From: Pseudonocardia sp. TRM90224
GTDB lineage: Bacteria > Actinomycetota > Actinomycetes > Mycobacteriales > Pseudonocardiaceae
Length of the DNA: 64,000 nt
NCBI RefSeq assembly: GCF_021245725.1
Contig: NZ_JAJGSX010000014.1
Location: forward strand, 167,531-231,530
Reading direction: 5' to 3'
The notes under the pieces are model-generated. The model ran no database searches. It was not told the DNA's origin and saw only the letters and a program-made list of their open reading frames with translations. Made by a program: the position numbers and the translations under genes. This document shows positions 33,661 to 42,200 of this stretch, in pieces (positions within the stretch are counted from its first letter, which is position 1; each line of letters begins with the position of its first letter).

Positions 33661-35606
33661 GGAAGCTGATCAAGGCGGCCGTACGGGGCATGCGCAAGCG
33701 GCGCAAGGCGATCGCCCTGATCGGCCTTCCCGCCATCCTGCTGGCGGTCAACGTGCCGCCCGCGATCGCCTTCGTGAAGCAGATCCAGCACCAGATGCTG
33801 ATCAACAGCCCGGAGTACCAGTCGCAGTACGGGCGCTGGGACGTGATCGAGCTCCCGGAGGACCTCCAGGTCAACGCGATCCACGCCGCGATGCTGCCGA
33901 CCGGGAAGCTGCTGCTGATCGCGGGCTCCGGCAACGACCAGAAGATGTTCGACGCCGGCACGTTCAAGTCGCTCGTCTACGACCCGGTCACCGGGTCGAG
34001 CCACATCGTGCCGACCCCCGCCGACATGTTCTGCTCCGGCCACACGTTCCTGCCCGACGGCAAGCTGCTCGTTGCGGGCGGGACGCAGCGCTACGAGCTG
34101 CTCCCGCCGAACGTCAAGAAGGCGGCCGGCGCGATGGTCGTCAAGAACGAGTTCCCGGATGCCGGGCGCACGTTCGAGAAGGGCACGGAGTTCGTCTCGC
34201 CGGAGGGCCGCAAGTACCAGGCGACCAACGCGTTCACGCTGCCGCCCGCCGAGAAGAAGATCGCGCGCAACGGCACGGCGACGGTCACGGCGAGCCAGAC
34301 GACGGTCTGGGTCGAGTCGGAGCTCGAGGGCCCCGCGTATTCGACGGAGACGCAGGCCCAGTACTCGATCAACGGGCTGGCTGGCGCCGACGCGAAGAAC
34401 TTCTACGGGCTCGCGCAGAAGATCAACCTGGACAAGCAGGACTTCCAGGGCATCGCCGACACCTACGAGTTCGACCCGTTCACCGAGCAGTACGTCAAGG
34501 TCGGCGACATGGTCCACAAGCGGTGGTACCCGTCGCTGGTGGCGCTGCCGGAGGGTGTGCTGTCGGTCTCCGGCCTCGACGGCACCGGGCAGATCCTGCC
34601 CGGCCAGAACGAGATCTACGACCCCGTGAAGAAGGTCTGGACCGAGCGGCCCGACCTCTACCAGTACTTCCCGACCTACCCGGCGCTGCTGCAGACCGCG
34701 AAGAAGGACGTCCTGTTCTACTCCGGGTCCAACGCGGGATACGGGCCCGCCGACAAGGGGCGCATCCCGGGGTTCTGGAACCTGAACGGCAACACGTTCC
34801 AGCCGGTGACGGGCCTGCGCGACCCGGAGCTGATGGAGACCAGCGGCACGGCGTTCGCCGGTCCCGTCCAGAACCAGAAGGTGATCGTCGTCGGCGGCGG
34901 TGGCGTCGGCGAGTCGCCGCTGTCCACCGCGCGCATCGACGTCATCGACCTCAAGGCGGCCAAGCCCGAGTACAAGCCGGGCCCGAACCTGCCGGCACCC
35001 ACGCGCTACCCGAACGTCGTGCAGCTGCCCGACGACTCCCTGCTGATCAGCAACGGCTCGCGCAACTACCGCGGCCGCGGGGGCAGCCACAACCTGCTGG
35101 CGAGCCTGTACCACCCGGACACGAACACGCTCACCCAGGCGGCCGACCCCACCGTCGGGCGGGACTACCACTCCGAGGGGATCCTGCTGCCGAACGGCCA
35201 GGTCATGACCATGGGTGGGAACGCGCTGTTCCGCGACCCGCAGGACCTCAAGCCCGCGCAGTTCGAGAAGCGGCTGGAGATCTTCACCCCGCCGTACCTC
35301 TTCAACGGACCGCAGCCGGTGGTCTCCGAGGCGCCGACGGAGGCTAAGCTCGGTTCGAAGATCACGGTCAGCAGCCCGCAGGCGGCCGACATCAAGAAGG
35401 CCCGGCTGATCCGTCCAGGGGCCGCGACCCACGTCACGGACCTCGACGCGCGCACCGTCGCGCTCGACATCGCCAACGGCGGCGCAGGCAAGCTGCAACT
35501 GTCCATCCCGGCCGAGGAGGCGCTCGTGCCACCGGGGTACTACATGCTCTTCTTGGTCGACGCCCAAGGCCGGCCGTCGGTCGCGCATTGGATACTGGTC
35601 CGGTGA
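33657..35606 (+). CDS. glxA: Copper-radical oxidase, GlxA-like (galactose oxidase family)
   Basis: A 649-residue Kelch-type mononuclear copper oxidase. An N-terminal helix (about 19-40) after a basic stretch anchors it outside the membrane. Cofactor residues match the galactose/glyoxal oxidase pattern: Cys126 in MFCSGH and Tyr291 in KRWYPS for the Tyr-Cys cross-link, Tyr504-His505 in GRDYHSEG, and His592 in AATHVTD. The C-terminus ends with the usual PPGYYMLFLVDAQGRPSVA strand. GlxA is needed with CslA for glycan deposition in Streptomyces. The ATG overlaps the synthase stop by 4 bp, and its stop overlaps the first GH6 gene by 4 bp. Confidence 0.92.
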   Translation: MRKLIKAAVRGMRKRRKAIALIGLPAILLAVNVPPAIAFVKQIQHQMLINSPEYQSQYGRWDVIELPEDLQVNAIHAAMLPTGKLLLIAGSGNDQKMFDAGTFKSLVYDPVTGSSHIVPTPADMFCSGHTFLPDGKLLVAGGTQRYELLPPNVKKAAGAMVVKNEFPDAGRTFEKGTEFVSPEGRKYQATNAFTLPPAEKKIARNGTATVTASQTTVWVESELEGPAYSTETQAQYSINGLAGADAKNFYGLAQKINLDKQDFQGIADTYEFDPFTEQYVKVGDMVHKRWYPSLVALPEGVLSVSGLDGTGQILPGQNEIYDPVKKVWTERPDLYQYFPTYPALLQTAKKDVLFYSGSNAGYGPADKGRIPGFWNLNGNTFQPVTGLRDPELMETSGTAFAGPVQNQKVIVVGGGGVGESPLSTARIDVIDLKAAKPEYKPGPNLPAPTRYPNVVQLPDDSLLISNGSRNYRGRGGSHNLLASLYHPDTNTLTQAADPTVGRDYHSEGILLPNGQVMTMGGNALFRDPQDLKPAQFEKRLEIFTPPYLFNGPQPVVSEAPTEAKLGSKITVSSPQAADIKKARLIRPGAATHVTDLDARTVALDIANGGAGKLQLSIPAEEALVPPGYYMLFLVDAQGRPSVAHWILVR

Positions 35607-36703
35607 TCCCGACCCGACATCGCCCGGGGCGGGATCCGGAATCCGATCCGGAGCCCGCCCCCCGCAGGCCGGGTGCCGTGCTCGTCGGGGCCGTCGTCGG
35701 CGCGGTCGTCGTGGCCGCCGTCGCGATCTTCGCGTTCGGCGGGCCGATGCCCCAGGAGACCGGCGGCGGCGGGGGCGAGGCGCCGTTCCAGGTGAAGCCG
35801 CTGCCCTCCGCATCGGGCTACTACGTCGACCCGGCGTCACCCGCGGCCCGGCAGCAGGCCGAGTGGGCCGCGCAGGGCCGCACGGCCGACGCCGAGCGGA
35901 TGGGCCAGCTGGCCAAGCAGCCGATCGCGCAATGGGCCACGGCGAAGACGGGCGAGGTCGGCGCGCAGATCGCCGATTACGTGGCCAAGGCGCGCGCCGT
36001 CGGGCAGAAACCGCTGGTCGTTGCCTATCACATCCCCGACCGCGACTGCGCCCAGTACTCGGCCGGCGGCTCGGAGAACGGCGCGGACTACAAGGCGTGG
36101 ATCAGGGAGCTCGCAGGTGCGCTGGGCGGCCACGAGGCGACCGTCGTGCTCGAACCGGACGCCGTCCCGCACGAGCTGCTGGGCTGCGCCTCGGCCGGGA
36201 ACACCGCCGCGGAACGCGACGAGCTGCTCTCCGACGCGGTGCGGGTGCTCAAGGGCGCCGGGCCGGTCAAGGTCTACGTCGATGCCGGCAACCCCGGCTT
36301 CATCACCAACGTCCGCGACCTCGCCGGTGCGCTCAAGCGCAGCGGGATCAACGACGCCGACGGCTTCAGCCTGAACGTCGCCAACTACTACGCGACCGAC
36401 GAGGTCATCAGGTACGGCAAGCAGCTGTCGGCCGCGCTCGGTGGCACCCACTTCGTCATCGACACCAGCCGCAACGGCAACGGGCGCGACGGCCGCAACA
36501 CCATCAACGGCGGGCCGGGCTGGTGCAACCCGCCGGGCCGCTCGATCGGGCAGGTCCCGTCGACCGACACCGGTGATCCGGTCGTCGACGCCTACCTGTG
36601 GATCAAACGGGTTGGTGAGTCGGACGGCGAGTGCAACCGCGGCGAGCCCGCGGCCGGGCAGTGGTGGCCGGACTACGCGCTCGGACTGGTCCCGAACGAT
36701 TAG
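35603..36703 (+). CDS. GH6 endoglucanase, membrane-anchored (CslZ-like copy 1)
   Basis: A 366-residue protein with a helix at about 28-52 and a Gly-rich linker before a GH6 domain. The family blocks are intact: VVAYHIPDRDC, VVLEPDAVPH (catalytic acid region), VYVDAGNPGF, FSLNVANYYATDE, HFVIDTSRNGNG, WCNPPGRSIG and LWIKRVGESDGEC. GH6 enzymes hydrolyse beta-1,4-glucan with inversion. The GTG at 35603 overlaps the GlxA stop as GTGA, which decides it over a TTG 15 bp upstream. It probably trims or releases the CslA product outside the cell. Confidence 0.9.
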   Translation: MIPTRHRPGRDPESDPEPAPRRPGAVLVGAVVGAVVVAAVAIFAFGGPMPQETGGGGGEAPFQVKPLPSASGYYVDPASPAARQQAEWAAQGRTADAERMGQLAKQPIAQWATAKTGEVGAQIADYVAKARAVGQKPLVVAYHIPDRDCAQYSAGGSENGADYKAWIRELAGALGGHEATVVLEPDAVPHELLGCASAGNTAAERDELLSDAVRVLKGAGPVKVYVDAGNPGFITNVRDLAGALKRSGINDADGFSLNVANYYATDEVIRYGKQLSAALGGTHFVIDTSRNGNGRDGRNTINGGPGWCNPPGRSIGQVPSTDTGDPVVDAYLWIKRVGESDGECNRGEPAAGQWWPDYALGLVPND

Positions 36704-36762
36704 GGCCTATAAGCGTGGCGGCATATGTCGATTTGCGACCAAGAGGGGTGGGGGAATCTTCG

Positions 36763-37821
36763 GTGAACCGGTACTGCAAGACTCGTGACGTGTCCCGCCG
36801 ACCCACCTCGTCGATCATCGCGAGGCGCATTTCGCCGCTGCTGGCCGGCGCGCTGCTCGTCGTCGCCGCTGGTTGCACGACTGCGCCGCCGACCGTCACC
36901 AACCCACCTGCCTCGACCGGGACGGTCCAGCCGTCGACCGGTCTCTACGTCGAACCCGACGCCCCCGCGGCCCGCCAGGCCACCCAGTGGGAATCGGAAG
37001 GACGCACCGCCGACGCGGAGAAGATGCGCAAGATGGCGGCCGAGCCGATCGCGCATTGGTTGACGAAACCCACCGGACACATCGGTGCGGACGTCGCTGA
37101 TTACGTCGGCAAGGCGAAAGCCGCCGGCGCCCGCCCGCTGCTGGTCGCCTACCACATCCCCAACCGCGACTGCGGCAGCTTCTCCGGCGGTGGCGCCGAC
37201 GACGCCGACGACTACCGCGCCTGGATCCGGGAGGTCGCGGAGAACCTCGGCGACTCGCGCGCCATGATCGTCGTGGAGCCCGACGCCGTCCCGCACGAGC
37301 TCGGCGAGTGCGTCGACGAGGAGGGCGAGCGCTCCGGCCTCCTCTCCGACGCCGTCGAGGTGCTGAAGGGTGCGGGCGCGACCGTCTACCTCGACGCCGG
37401 CAACCCCGGGTTCATCCCGGACGTCGGCGCGCTGGCCGGCGCGTTGAAGAACAGCGGCGTGGGCAAGGCCGACGGCTTCAGCCTCAACGTCGCGAACTTC
37501 TACCCCACCGACACGATCCTCGAGTACGGCCGCAACCTCTCCAACGCGCTCGGCGGCACGCACTTCGTCGTCGACACCGGCCGCAACGGCAACGGGCGCG
37601 CCGAGGGCCACGAGGTCGACGGCGGCCCGGCGTGGTGCAACCCGCCCGGCCGCGCGCTGGGCCAGGCCCCCACGACCGACACCGGCGAGCCCCTCGCCGA
37701 CGCCTTCCTCTGGATCAAGCGGGTCGGCGAGTCGGACGGCTCCTGCCGCCCGGGCGAGCCCGACGCCGGCAAGTGGTGGCCCGAGTACGCCCTCGGGCTC
37801 GCGGAGCGGGCGAAGAGCTAG
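36763..37821 (+). CDS. GH6 endoglucanase, lipoprotein-like (CslZ-like copy 2)
   Basis: A 352-residue paralog of the preceding gene. Residues up to about 37 form a signal ending LLVVAAGC, a near-lipobox suggesting lipid attachment, followed by a Thr/Pro linker. GH6 blocks: LVAYHIPNRDC, IVVEPDAVPHELGEC, YLDAGNPGF, FSLNVANFYPTDT, HFVVDTGRNGNG, WCNPPGRALG and LWIKRVGESDGSC. The DRDC motif of copy 1 is NRDC here, and DTSRNG is DTGRNG, so catalytic behaviour may differ. The GTG at 36763 follows GGGGGAA; a GTG at 36790 is possible. The 59-bp gap from copy 1 keeps it in the same cluster. Confidence 0.87.
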   Translation: MNRYCKTRDVSRRPTSSIIARRISPLLAGALLVVAAGCTTAPPTVTNPPASTGTVQPSTGLYVEPDAPAARQATQWESEGRTADAEKMRKMAAEPIAHWLTKPTGHIGADVADYVGKAKAAGARPLLVAYHIPNRDCGSFSGGGADDADDYRAWIREVAENLGDSRAMIVVEPDAVPHELGECVDEEGERSGLLSDAVEVLKGAGATVYLDAGNPGFIPDVGALAGALKNSGVGKADGFSLNVANFYPTDTILEYGRNLSNALGGTHFVVDTGRNGNGRAEGHEVDGGPAWCNPPGRALGQAPTTDTGEPLADAFLWIKRVGESDGSCRPGEPDAGKWWPEYALGLAERAKS

Positions 37822-37855
37822 CGCGGACGGGTCTCGATTCCCGGGGCGCCCTGGG

Positions 37856-37914
37856 GAGGGCAGGAAAGCCACTTTCCTGCCCTGTGAGGGCCGGAAAGTG
37901 GCTTTCCTGCCCTC
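37856..37914. repeat. 59-bp double-palindrome repeat, copy A
   Basis: Reads GAGGGCAGGAAAGCCACTTT then CCTGCCCTGTGAGGGCCGG and AAAGTGGCTTTCCTGCCCTC. Each half folds on itself (GGGCAGGAAAG/CTTTCCTGCCC), and the second half is the reverse complement of the first. It lies between the second GH6 gene and the amidase gene. Four more copies occur at 40397, 47620, 60299 and 63718. Confidence 0.9.
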
Positions 37915-38004
37915 GGCCCGACGGTGCGGCGGCCGGTCCGGCGCGTGCGAGGTCGTGCCCGGCGTGCCTGGTCCTGCCGCCCCCGGGCGTGTAGACCCAC
38001 AGGC

Positions 38005-39441
38005 GTGACCGAAGCTCTCCACGACCTGTCCGCTCTCGACCAAGCCGCGGGGTTGCGCGGCGGCGAGTTCTCCGCGTCGGAGCTCGTCGAGCACCACCTG
38101 CGCCGCATCGACGAGCTGGACGGGACGCTCGGTGCGTTCGTCACCGTCACCGCCGAGGCGGCGATGCTGCAGGCGAAGGAGGCCGACCGGCTGCTCGCCG
38201 CGGGCGGCGAGCTCCCGCCGCTGCTCGGCGTCCCGACGGCGATCAAGGACCTGGCGGTCACCGCCGGGGTGGTCACGACGTTCGGGTCGCCGGTGTACGC
38301 CGCGTACGTGCCCGAGGTCGACGACGACGCGGCCCGGCTCCTGCGTGCGGCGGGCACGATCAGCCTCGGGAAGACCGCGACCCCCGAGTTCGGGCTGCCG
38401 CCCTACACGGAGCCTGCGGGCCGGCCGCCGGCCGTCACGCCGTGGGACACGGGCCGGCTGGCCGGTGGCTCGTCCGGCGGCGCGGCCGCGGCGACGGCGG
38501 GCGGGCTGGTGCCCTTCGCGCACGCCACCGACGGCGGCGGTTCGATCCGCATCCCGGCCGCGTGCTGCGGGCTGGTCGGGCTGAAGACCACCCGCGGGCT
38601 GGTGTCGCGCGGCCCGACCGGCGGCGACCCGCTCGGCATGTCGGTCTCGGGCCCGCTCGCGCGCACGGTCACCGATGCGGCCGCAATGCTGGACGCGCTG
38701 GCCGTCGCCGTCGTGGGGGAGCCGTACCCGCTGCTGGCCCGGCCGGCTGGGACGTACCTCGAGCACGCGCGGCTCGCGGAACCGGGCAGGCTGCGGATCG
38801 GCCGCTACGCGCGCCCGCCCGTCCCCGGCGTCGAGGTCGACCCGGCCTGCATGGAGGCGTACGAGCGGGCCACGACGCTGCTGGCGGGGCTCGGGCACGA
38901 GATCGTCGACGACATCGAGAACGGGATCCCCGAGGACTTCCTGCCCGCGTTCGAGGTGCTGTGGGCGGTGATGTCGCACGGCCACCCCGTGCCGGAAGCC
39001 GCGCAGGGACTGCTGATGCCGTTGACCCGCTGGTGGCGCGAGCGCGGGTCCGCGGTGAGCGGGCCGGAGTACTTCGCCGCGACGCAGGCGGCCATCGCGG
39101 TGACGCGGCGGGTCGTCGCTGCGCACGCGGCCGTCGACGTCGTGCTGACGCCCATGCTGGCCCAGCTGCCGCGGCCGGTGGGCTGGTTCACCGCCGGCGG
39201 CGACCCGGCGGAGGACTTCGAGCGGCAGAAGCGCTTCTCGCCGTTCACCGCCACCTACAACATCACCGGGCAGCCGGCGCTGAGCCTGCCGCTCACGTGG
39301 GCGGGCGAGGACGACGGGCCACCGCTGCCCGTATCGGTGCAGCTCGTCGGGCAAGCGGGCGACGACGCGCTGCTGCTCGCGCTGGGTGCGCAGCTGTCGG
39401 CCGCCGCCGGCCGGGGTGATCGACGTCCTCCTACCTGGTGA
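38005..39441 (+). CDS. Amidase (amidase signature family)
   Basis: A 478-residue amidase-signature hydrolase. The Ser-cisSer-Lys triad is visible: Lys in GVPTAIKDLAV, the cis-Ser in LAGGSSGGAAAA, and the nucleophile Ser in TDGGGSIRIPAACCG. Family members hydrolyse amides such as nitrile-derived amides or aryl acyl amides; GatA function is unlikely without GatB/GatC nearby. The GTG at 38005 is chosen to begin at VTEALHDLSALDQA. It is preceded by repeat copy A and not part of the upstream cluster. Confidence 0.88.
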   Translation: MTEALHDLSALDQAAGLRGGEFSASELVEHHLRRIDELDGTLGAFVTVTAEAAMLQAKEADRLLAAGGELPPLLGVPTAIKDLAVTAGVVTTFGSPVYAAYVPEVDDDAARLLRAAGTISLGKTATPEFGLPPYTEPAGRPPAVTPWDTGRLAGGSSGGAAAATAGGLVPFAHATDGGGSIRIPAACCGLVGLKTTRGLVSRGPTGGDPLGMSVSGPLARTVTDAAAMLDALAVAVVGEPYPLLARPAGTYLEHARLAEPGRLRIGRYARPPVPGVEVDPACMEAYERATTLLAGLGHEIVDDIENGIPEDFLPAFEVLWAVMSHGHPVPEAAQGLLMPLTRWWRERGSAVSGPEYFAATQAAIAVTRRVVAAHAAVDVVLTPMLAQLPRPVGWFTAGGDPAEDFERQKRFSPFTATYNITGQPALSLPLTWAGEDDGPPLPVSVQLVGQAGDDALLLALGAQLSAAAGRGDRRPPTW

Positions 39442-39477
39442 GTGCGCCGCGGCCCGCATCGACTACGTTCTACGACT

Positions 39478-39723
39478 GTGAGCGTGCTGGAGACGATCCT
39501 CTACTTCGTGGTGCCCAGCGTCGGGTTGTACCTGCTCATCGCGCTGCTGGTCGTCGCACCCCGGATGGCCCGCAGGCCGCGGTACCGGGCCGGTCAGCCG
39601 TGGCCGCACGAGCCGCTGTGGTGGACCGCGAACCCGGCGGGCGCCCAGCTCCCGCCGGTCGACGGCCACGCGGCTGCCGCGGGCGGACCGACTGTTCGAG
39701 GAGGACATCGTGGCAGCTGGTGA
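39478..39723 (+). CDS. Small single-pass membrane protein
   Basis: An 81-residue protein with one helix (VLETILYFVVPSVGLYLLIA) near the N-terminus and a basic, Trp/Pro-rich cytoplasmic tail (WPHEPLWWTANPAG). The GTG at 39478 is chosen because the helix follows directly; the family is not recognised. Its 3' end overlaps the DUF5130 gene by 14 bp, suggesting the two are made together. Confidence 0.65.
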   Translation: MSVLETILYFVVPSVGLYLLIALLVVAPRMARRPRYRAGQPWPHEPLWWTANPAGAQLPPVDGHAAAAGGPTVRGGHRGSW

Positions 39724-40207
39724 GCACGGGCACGGCGAGGTCGCGGTCGTCGATCCCGAGTCCCTCCCGACCGGCGCGGTCGTCACCGCCTCCGGCCGCG
39801 TGTCGGCGGCCGAGGTGTTCCAGGAGCCGTCGCGGAAGAACCAGCCGTTCAGCCCTGTCCAGCTCGCCCGGCTCGACGAGGCGCTCACGCTGACCAGCCG
39901 CGAGACCGGCCTGCGCTTCAGCGTCTACCTCGGTGACCTCGGCGAGACCCCCAGCGAGCGCGCCGCCGAGCTGCACGGCCAGCTCGAGGGCTCCAGCGGC
40001 GCCGTGCTGGTGGCCGTCAGCCCCGGCCAGCGCGTCGTCGAGGTGATCACCGGGCCGGACGCGCGCGTCCGCCTGCCCGACCGCGGCGCCAAGCTCGCCG
40101 TGATGAGCATGGTCGCCTCGTTCAAGGAGGGCGACCTGCTCGGTGGCCTCCTCAACGGCCTGCGCATGCTCGCCGACCAGGCCGGCGGGCGGCGCCGCAC
40201 CCACTGA
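39710..40207 (+). CDS. DUF5130 (TPM-like) protein
   Basis: A 165-residue protein matching the actinobacterial DUF5130 family: PFSPVQLARLDEAL, TGLRFSVYLGDL, GAVLVAVSPGQRVVEVITG and a C-terminal amphipathic region. The fold resembles TPM/phosphatase-like domains; the cellular role is unknown. The GTG at 39710 precedes AAGEHGHGEVAVVDPESLP. It overlaps the small membrane protein gene upstream, so a membrane-linked pair is likely. Confidence 0.8.
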   Translation: MAAGEHGHGEVAVVDPESLPTGAVVTASGRVSAAEVFQEPSRKNQPFSPVQLARLDEALTLTSRETGLRFSVYLGDLGETPSERAAELHGQLEGSSGAVLVAVSPGQRVVEVITGPDARVRLPDRGAKLAVMSMVASFKEGDLLGGLLNGLRMLADQAGGRRRTH

Positions 40208-40222
40208 CGTCCGACCTCACAA

Positions 40223-40274
40223 ACCTGGTGGTGTCGTCACACAGGTCATGCCTTGTGTGACGACACCACCAGGT
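40223..40274. terminator. 21-bp perfect hairpin after the DUF5130 gene
   Basis: Arms 40223-40243 (ACCTGGTGGTGTCGTCACACA) in two parts, ACCTGGTGGTG and TCGTCACACA, match 40254-40274 exactly, with a 10-base loop. It lies 15 bp after the stop codon. No T-run follows, as in many high-GC terminators. Confidence 0.65.
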
Positions 40275-40396
40275 ATGTGACGTCCATCCTGGACCTTGGG
40301 GCGGTCGGCGGGGCAAGGATGGGCAGGCCGCCATCACCGAACGGGGATCACGGCTGCATGAGGTGAATCGCCGCCGCCGCTGACCCCCGGGTTGGG

Positions 40397-40455
40397 GAGG
40401 GCAGGAAAGCCACTTTCCTGCCCTGTGAGGGCCTGAAAGTGGCTTTCCTGCCCTC
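40397..40455. repeat. 59-bp double-palindrome repeat, copy B
   Basis: Differs from copy A at one base in the second half (GGCCTGAAAG instead of GGCCGGAAAG). It is followed by GCGTGCGCAACGCACAC, a flank also seen beside copies D (inverted) and E. Confidence 0.9.
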
Positions 40456-40512
40456 GCGTGCGCAACGCACACACCCCGGCCGGCCACCACAGCCCCGCCC
40501 CTGGCCGCGGGT

Positions 40513-40586
40513 CGCTCGTGCACAGGTTCGCCTCCCCGTGCACAGGTTCGAACCTGTGCACGGCGGCACCAACCTGTGCACGAGCG
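40513..40586. repeat. Nested palindromes built on GTGCACAGGTT
   Basis: The inner 28-bp perfect palindrome (40536-40563) is centred on AGGTTCGAACCT. The outer 16-bp arms 40513-40528 and 40571-40586 (CGCTCGTGCACAGGTT and its complement) enclose it. The set lies about 100 bp upstream of the PPOX-fold gene and could bind a dimeric regulator or form a cruciform. Confidence 0.8.
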
Positions 40587-40686
40587 CCCTGCGCGCCCGG
40601 TTCGGGCACCCACCCCGGTCTGCGGTCGTGTACCCGGAGCCGCACTCCGGCACGGATTCTCATCCCTCGTGGCGGCCCAGAGGGCC

Positions 40687-41280
40687 ATGGCGGACTTTCC
40701 TGTACACGACCTGTCAGGTTTCGACGCCATGCTGAGCGACGTGTACGAGACCGATGGTGAAATCCACGACCTGCAGAACCTTCTCGACGCCTCGCTCGCC
40801 CGCTCGACCACGCACCTGCGTTCCATCATCACGCCCGGCGAGCGGAGCCTGACCGCGGAGCAGGCAGTGTCCGTGCTGACGGGGATGTGCGTGCTGGTCC
40901 TGTCGACGGTGACCGCCAAGGGCGAGCCGCGGGTCAGCGCCGTCGACGGGCACTTCTTGCATGGTCGCTGGGTGTTCGGCACTGCGAGAAGTGCGGCAAA
41001 GGCGAAGCACCTGCGCGTCCGGCCCGCCGCGAGCGTCGCGCACGTCCGCGGGGAGGAGCTGGGTGTCTTCGTCCACGGCGAGGTCGAGACCGTGCATCCC
41101 GCGGACGGCACCGAGCACCCCGACTGGCCGGAGATCCACGATCACCTGCTCGACTGCTACGGCGACTCGTCGTCCGACTGGTCGTCCGACTGGTGGTCCG
41201 ACGTCGTCTACTTCCGGTTGCGCCCGACCTGGATGGCGGTCTACGCGAACACGCCGGAGAAACTGCTCAAGCAGGCGTGA
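40687..41280 (+). CDS. Pyridoxamine 5'-phosphate oxidase-fold protein
   Basis: A 197-residue protein with a split-barrel flavin-binding fold: ITPGERSLTAEQAVSVL, CVLVLSTVTAKGEPRVSAVD, GRWVFGTARSAAKAKHLRVR and VFVHGEVETVHP. Members bind FMN, F420 or haem and act as oxidoreductases or cofactor carriers. A short Ser/Asp/Trp-rich insertion (SSSDWSSDWWSD) lies near residue 160. The ATG at 40687 sits in a duplicated block, and an ATG at 40729 is possible. Its 3' end overlaps the convergent PAP2 gene by 14 bp. Confidence 0.8.
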   Translation: MADFPVHDLSGFDAMLSDVYETDGEIHDLQNLLDASLARSTTHLRSIITPGERSLTAEQAVSVLTGMCVLVLSTVTAKGEPRVSAVDGHFLHGRWVFGTARSAAKAKHLRVRPAASVAHVRGEELGVFVHGEVETVHPADGTEHPDWPEIHDHLLDCYGDSSSDWSSDWWSDVVYFRLRPTWMAVYANTPEKLLKQA

Positions 41281-41938
41281 CCGGCTTCCCGCGCCGCATC
41301 TCCGCTATCCGGTCGACGATCAGCGCGACGCCGAGCACCACGACGACCGCGATGCAGAAGCCGCCGATCGTGTCGGTCGGGTAGTGGAAGTTGTTCGTCA
41401 CCAGCGCCACCGCCATCGCCGAGCCGGCGAGCCCGGCGAAGCCGAGCACCACGAGCACACCCACGAAGCGGTCGGGTAGCCACAGCGAGACGACGATGAG
41501 CGCCGTGACGATCCCGAGCGCGGTAGCGGCGGCGGTGTGGCCGCTCGGGTAGGCGAAGCCGCCTTCGAGCGTCCGCCCGACAAGCGGTTTGAGCATGGTC
41601 GTCGCGATGCCGGTGAGGCCGGGGCCGAGCAGCGCGACGACGGCGAGCCGCCAGCGGCGCAGGGCGAGGCAGATCACCACGAAGATCGCGATGAGCACGA
41701 TCATGTGCACGGGGCTCAGGCTGATGATCAGCCTGCTCAGCCGGGAGCGGTCGTTCGTCGCGGCGTCGACGACGCCCTCGGCGCGCTCGTCGAACCGGCT
41801 GGGCTCCGAGTCGCCCGCGTAGCGCACCGCGAGCACGGTGAAGACGACGGCGGCCAACCCGATCATGGCCAGCAGCGTCGCCCGCATGGGCTTCGGCACC
41901 GCAGGTGAGGTGGTGCGCTCGCGTGATGTCGTGGTCAT
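41267..41938 (-). CDS. PAP2-family membrane phosphatase
   Basis: A 223-residue protein with about five to six helices and the PAP2 signature: KPLVGRTLEG (first motif), AYPSGHTAAATALG (PSGH), and NFHYPTDTIGG (catalytic His). Members dephosphorylate lipid phosphates such as undecaprenyl pyrophosphate, with the active site facing outward. The ATG at 41938 is chosen; the longer upstream frame lacks membrane or motif support. It is 7 bp after the small membrane protein gene on the same strand. Confidence 0.85.
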   Translation of the reverse strand: MTTTSRERTTSPAVPKPMRATLLAMIGLAAVVFTVLAVRYAGDSEPSRFDERAEGVVDAATNDRSRLSRLIISLSPVHMIVLIAIFVVICLALRRWRLAVVALLGPGLTGIATTMLKPLVGRTLEGGFAYPSGHTAAATALGIVTALIVVSLWLPDRFVGVLVVLGFAGLAGSAMAVALVTNNFHYPTDTIGGFCIAVVVVLGVALIVDRIAEMRRGKPVTPA

Positions 41939-41945
41939 GGCGGTC

Positions 41946-42200
41946 TCAGCGGCGGGCGACGAGTGCGGCGGTGACGACGAACGCGGCGGCCGAGGCCACG
42001 AACAGCGCGATGACGTCGCCGAGATGCAGGCCGTGGGTCCACGAGAGCACGAGCACGACCGGCCCGAACGAGGTGCCGTTAGCAACGAGCACGACGAAGA
42101 TCGCAGCGACGATCCAGGTGAGCCCTATGAGCACGAGCGTCTCTGCAACGGATGATCTACGAGGGCGCTGCGTCGGTCGCCGGTGATCCACGGTGGACAT
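41946..42200 (-). CDS. Small two-helix membrane protein
   Basis: An 84-residue protein with two hydrophobic helices (TLVLIGLTWIVAAIFVVLVA and about 60-80) after a basic N-terminus. No family is recognised. It directly precedes the PAP2 gene (7-bp gap), so the two are probably cotranscribed, and it may be a partner or regulator of the phosphatase. Confidence 0.6.
   Translation of the reverse strand: MSTVDHRRPTQRPRRSSVAETLVLIGLTWIVAAIFVVLVANGTSFGPVVLVLSWTHGLHLGDVIALFVASAAAFVVTAALVARR

Larger units (their letters stand above)
40208..40686. other. 479-bp intergenic stretch made mostly of palindromic elements
   Basis: No gene is supported. From left to right it holds a 21-bp hairpin (40223-40274), repeat copy B (40397-40455) with the short flank GCGTGCGCAACGCAC, a nested GTGCACAGGTT palindrome set (40513-40586), and a block (40636-40696) that recurs near the right end of the window and includes the start codon of the next gene. 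Confidence 0.7.
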
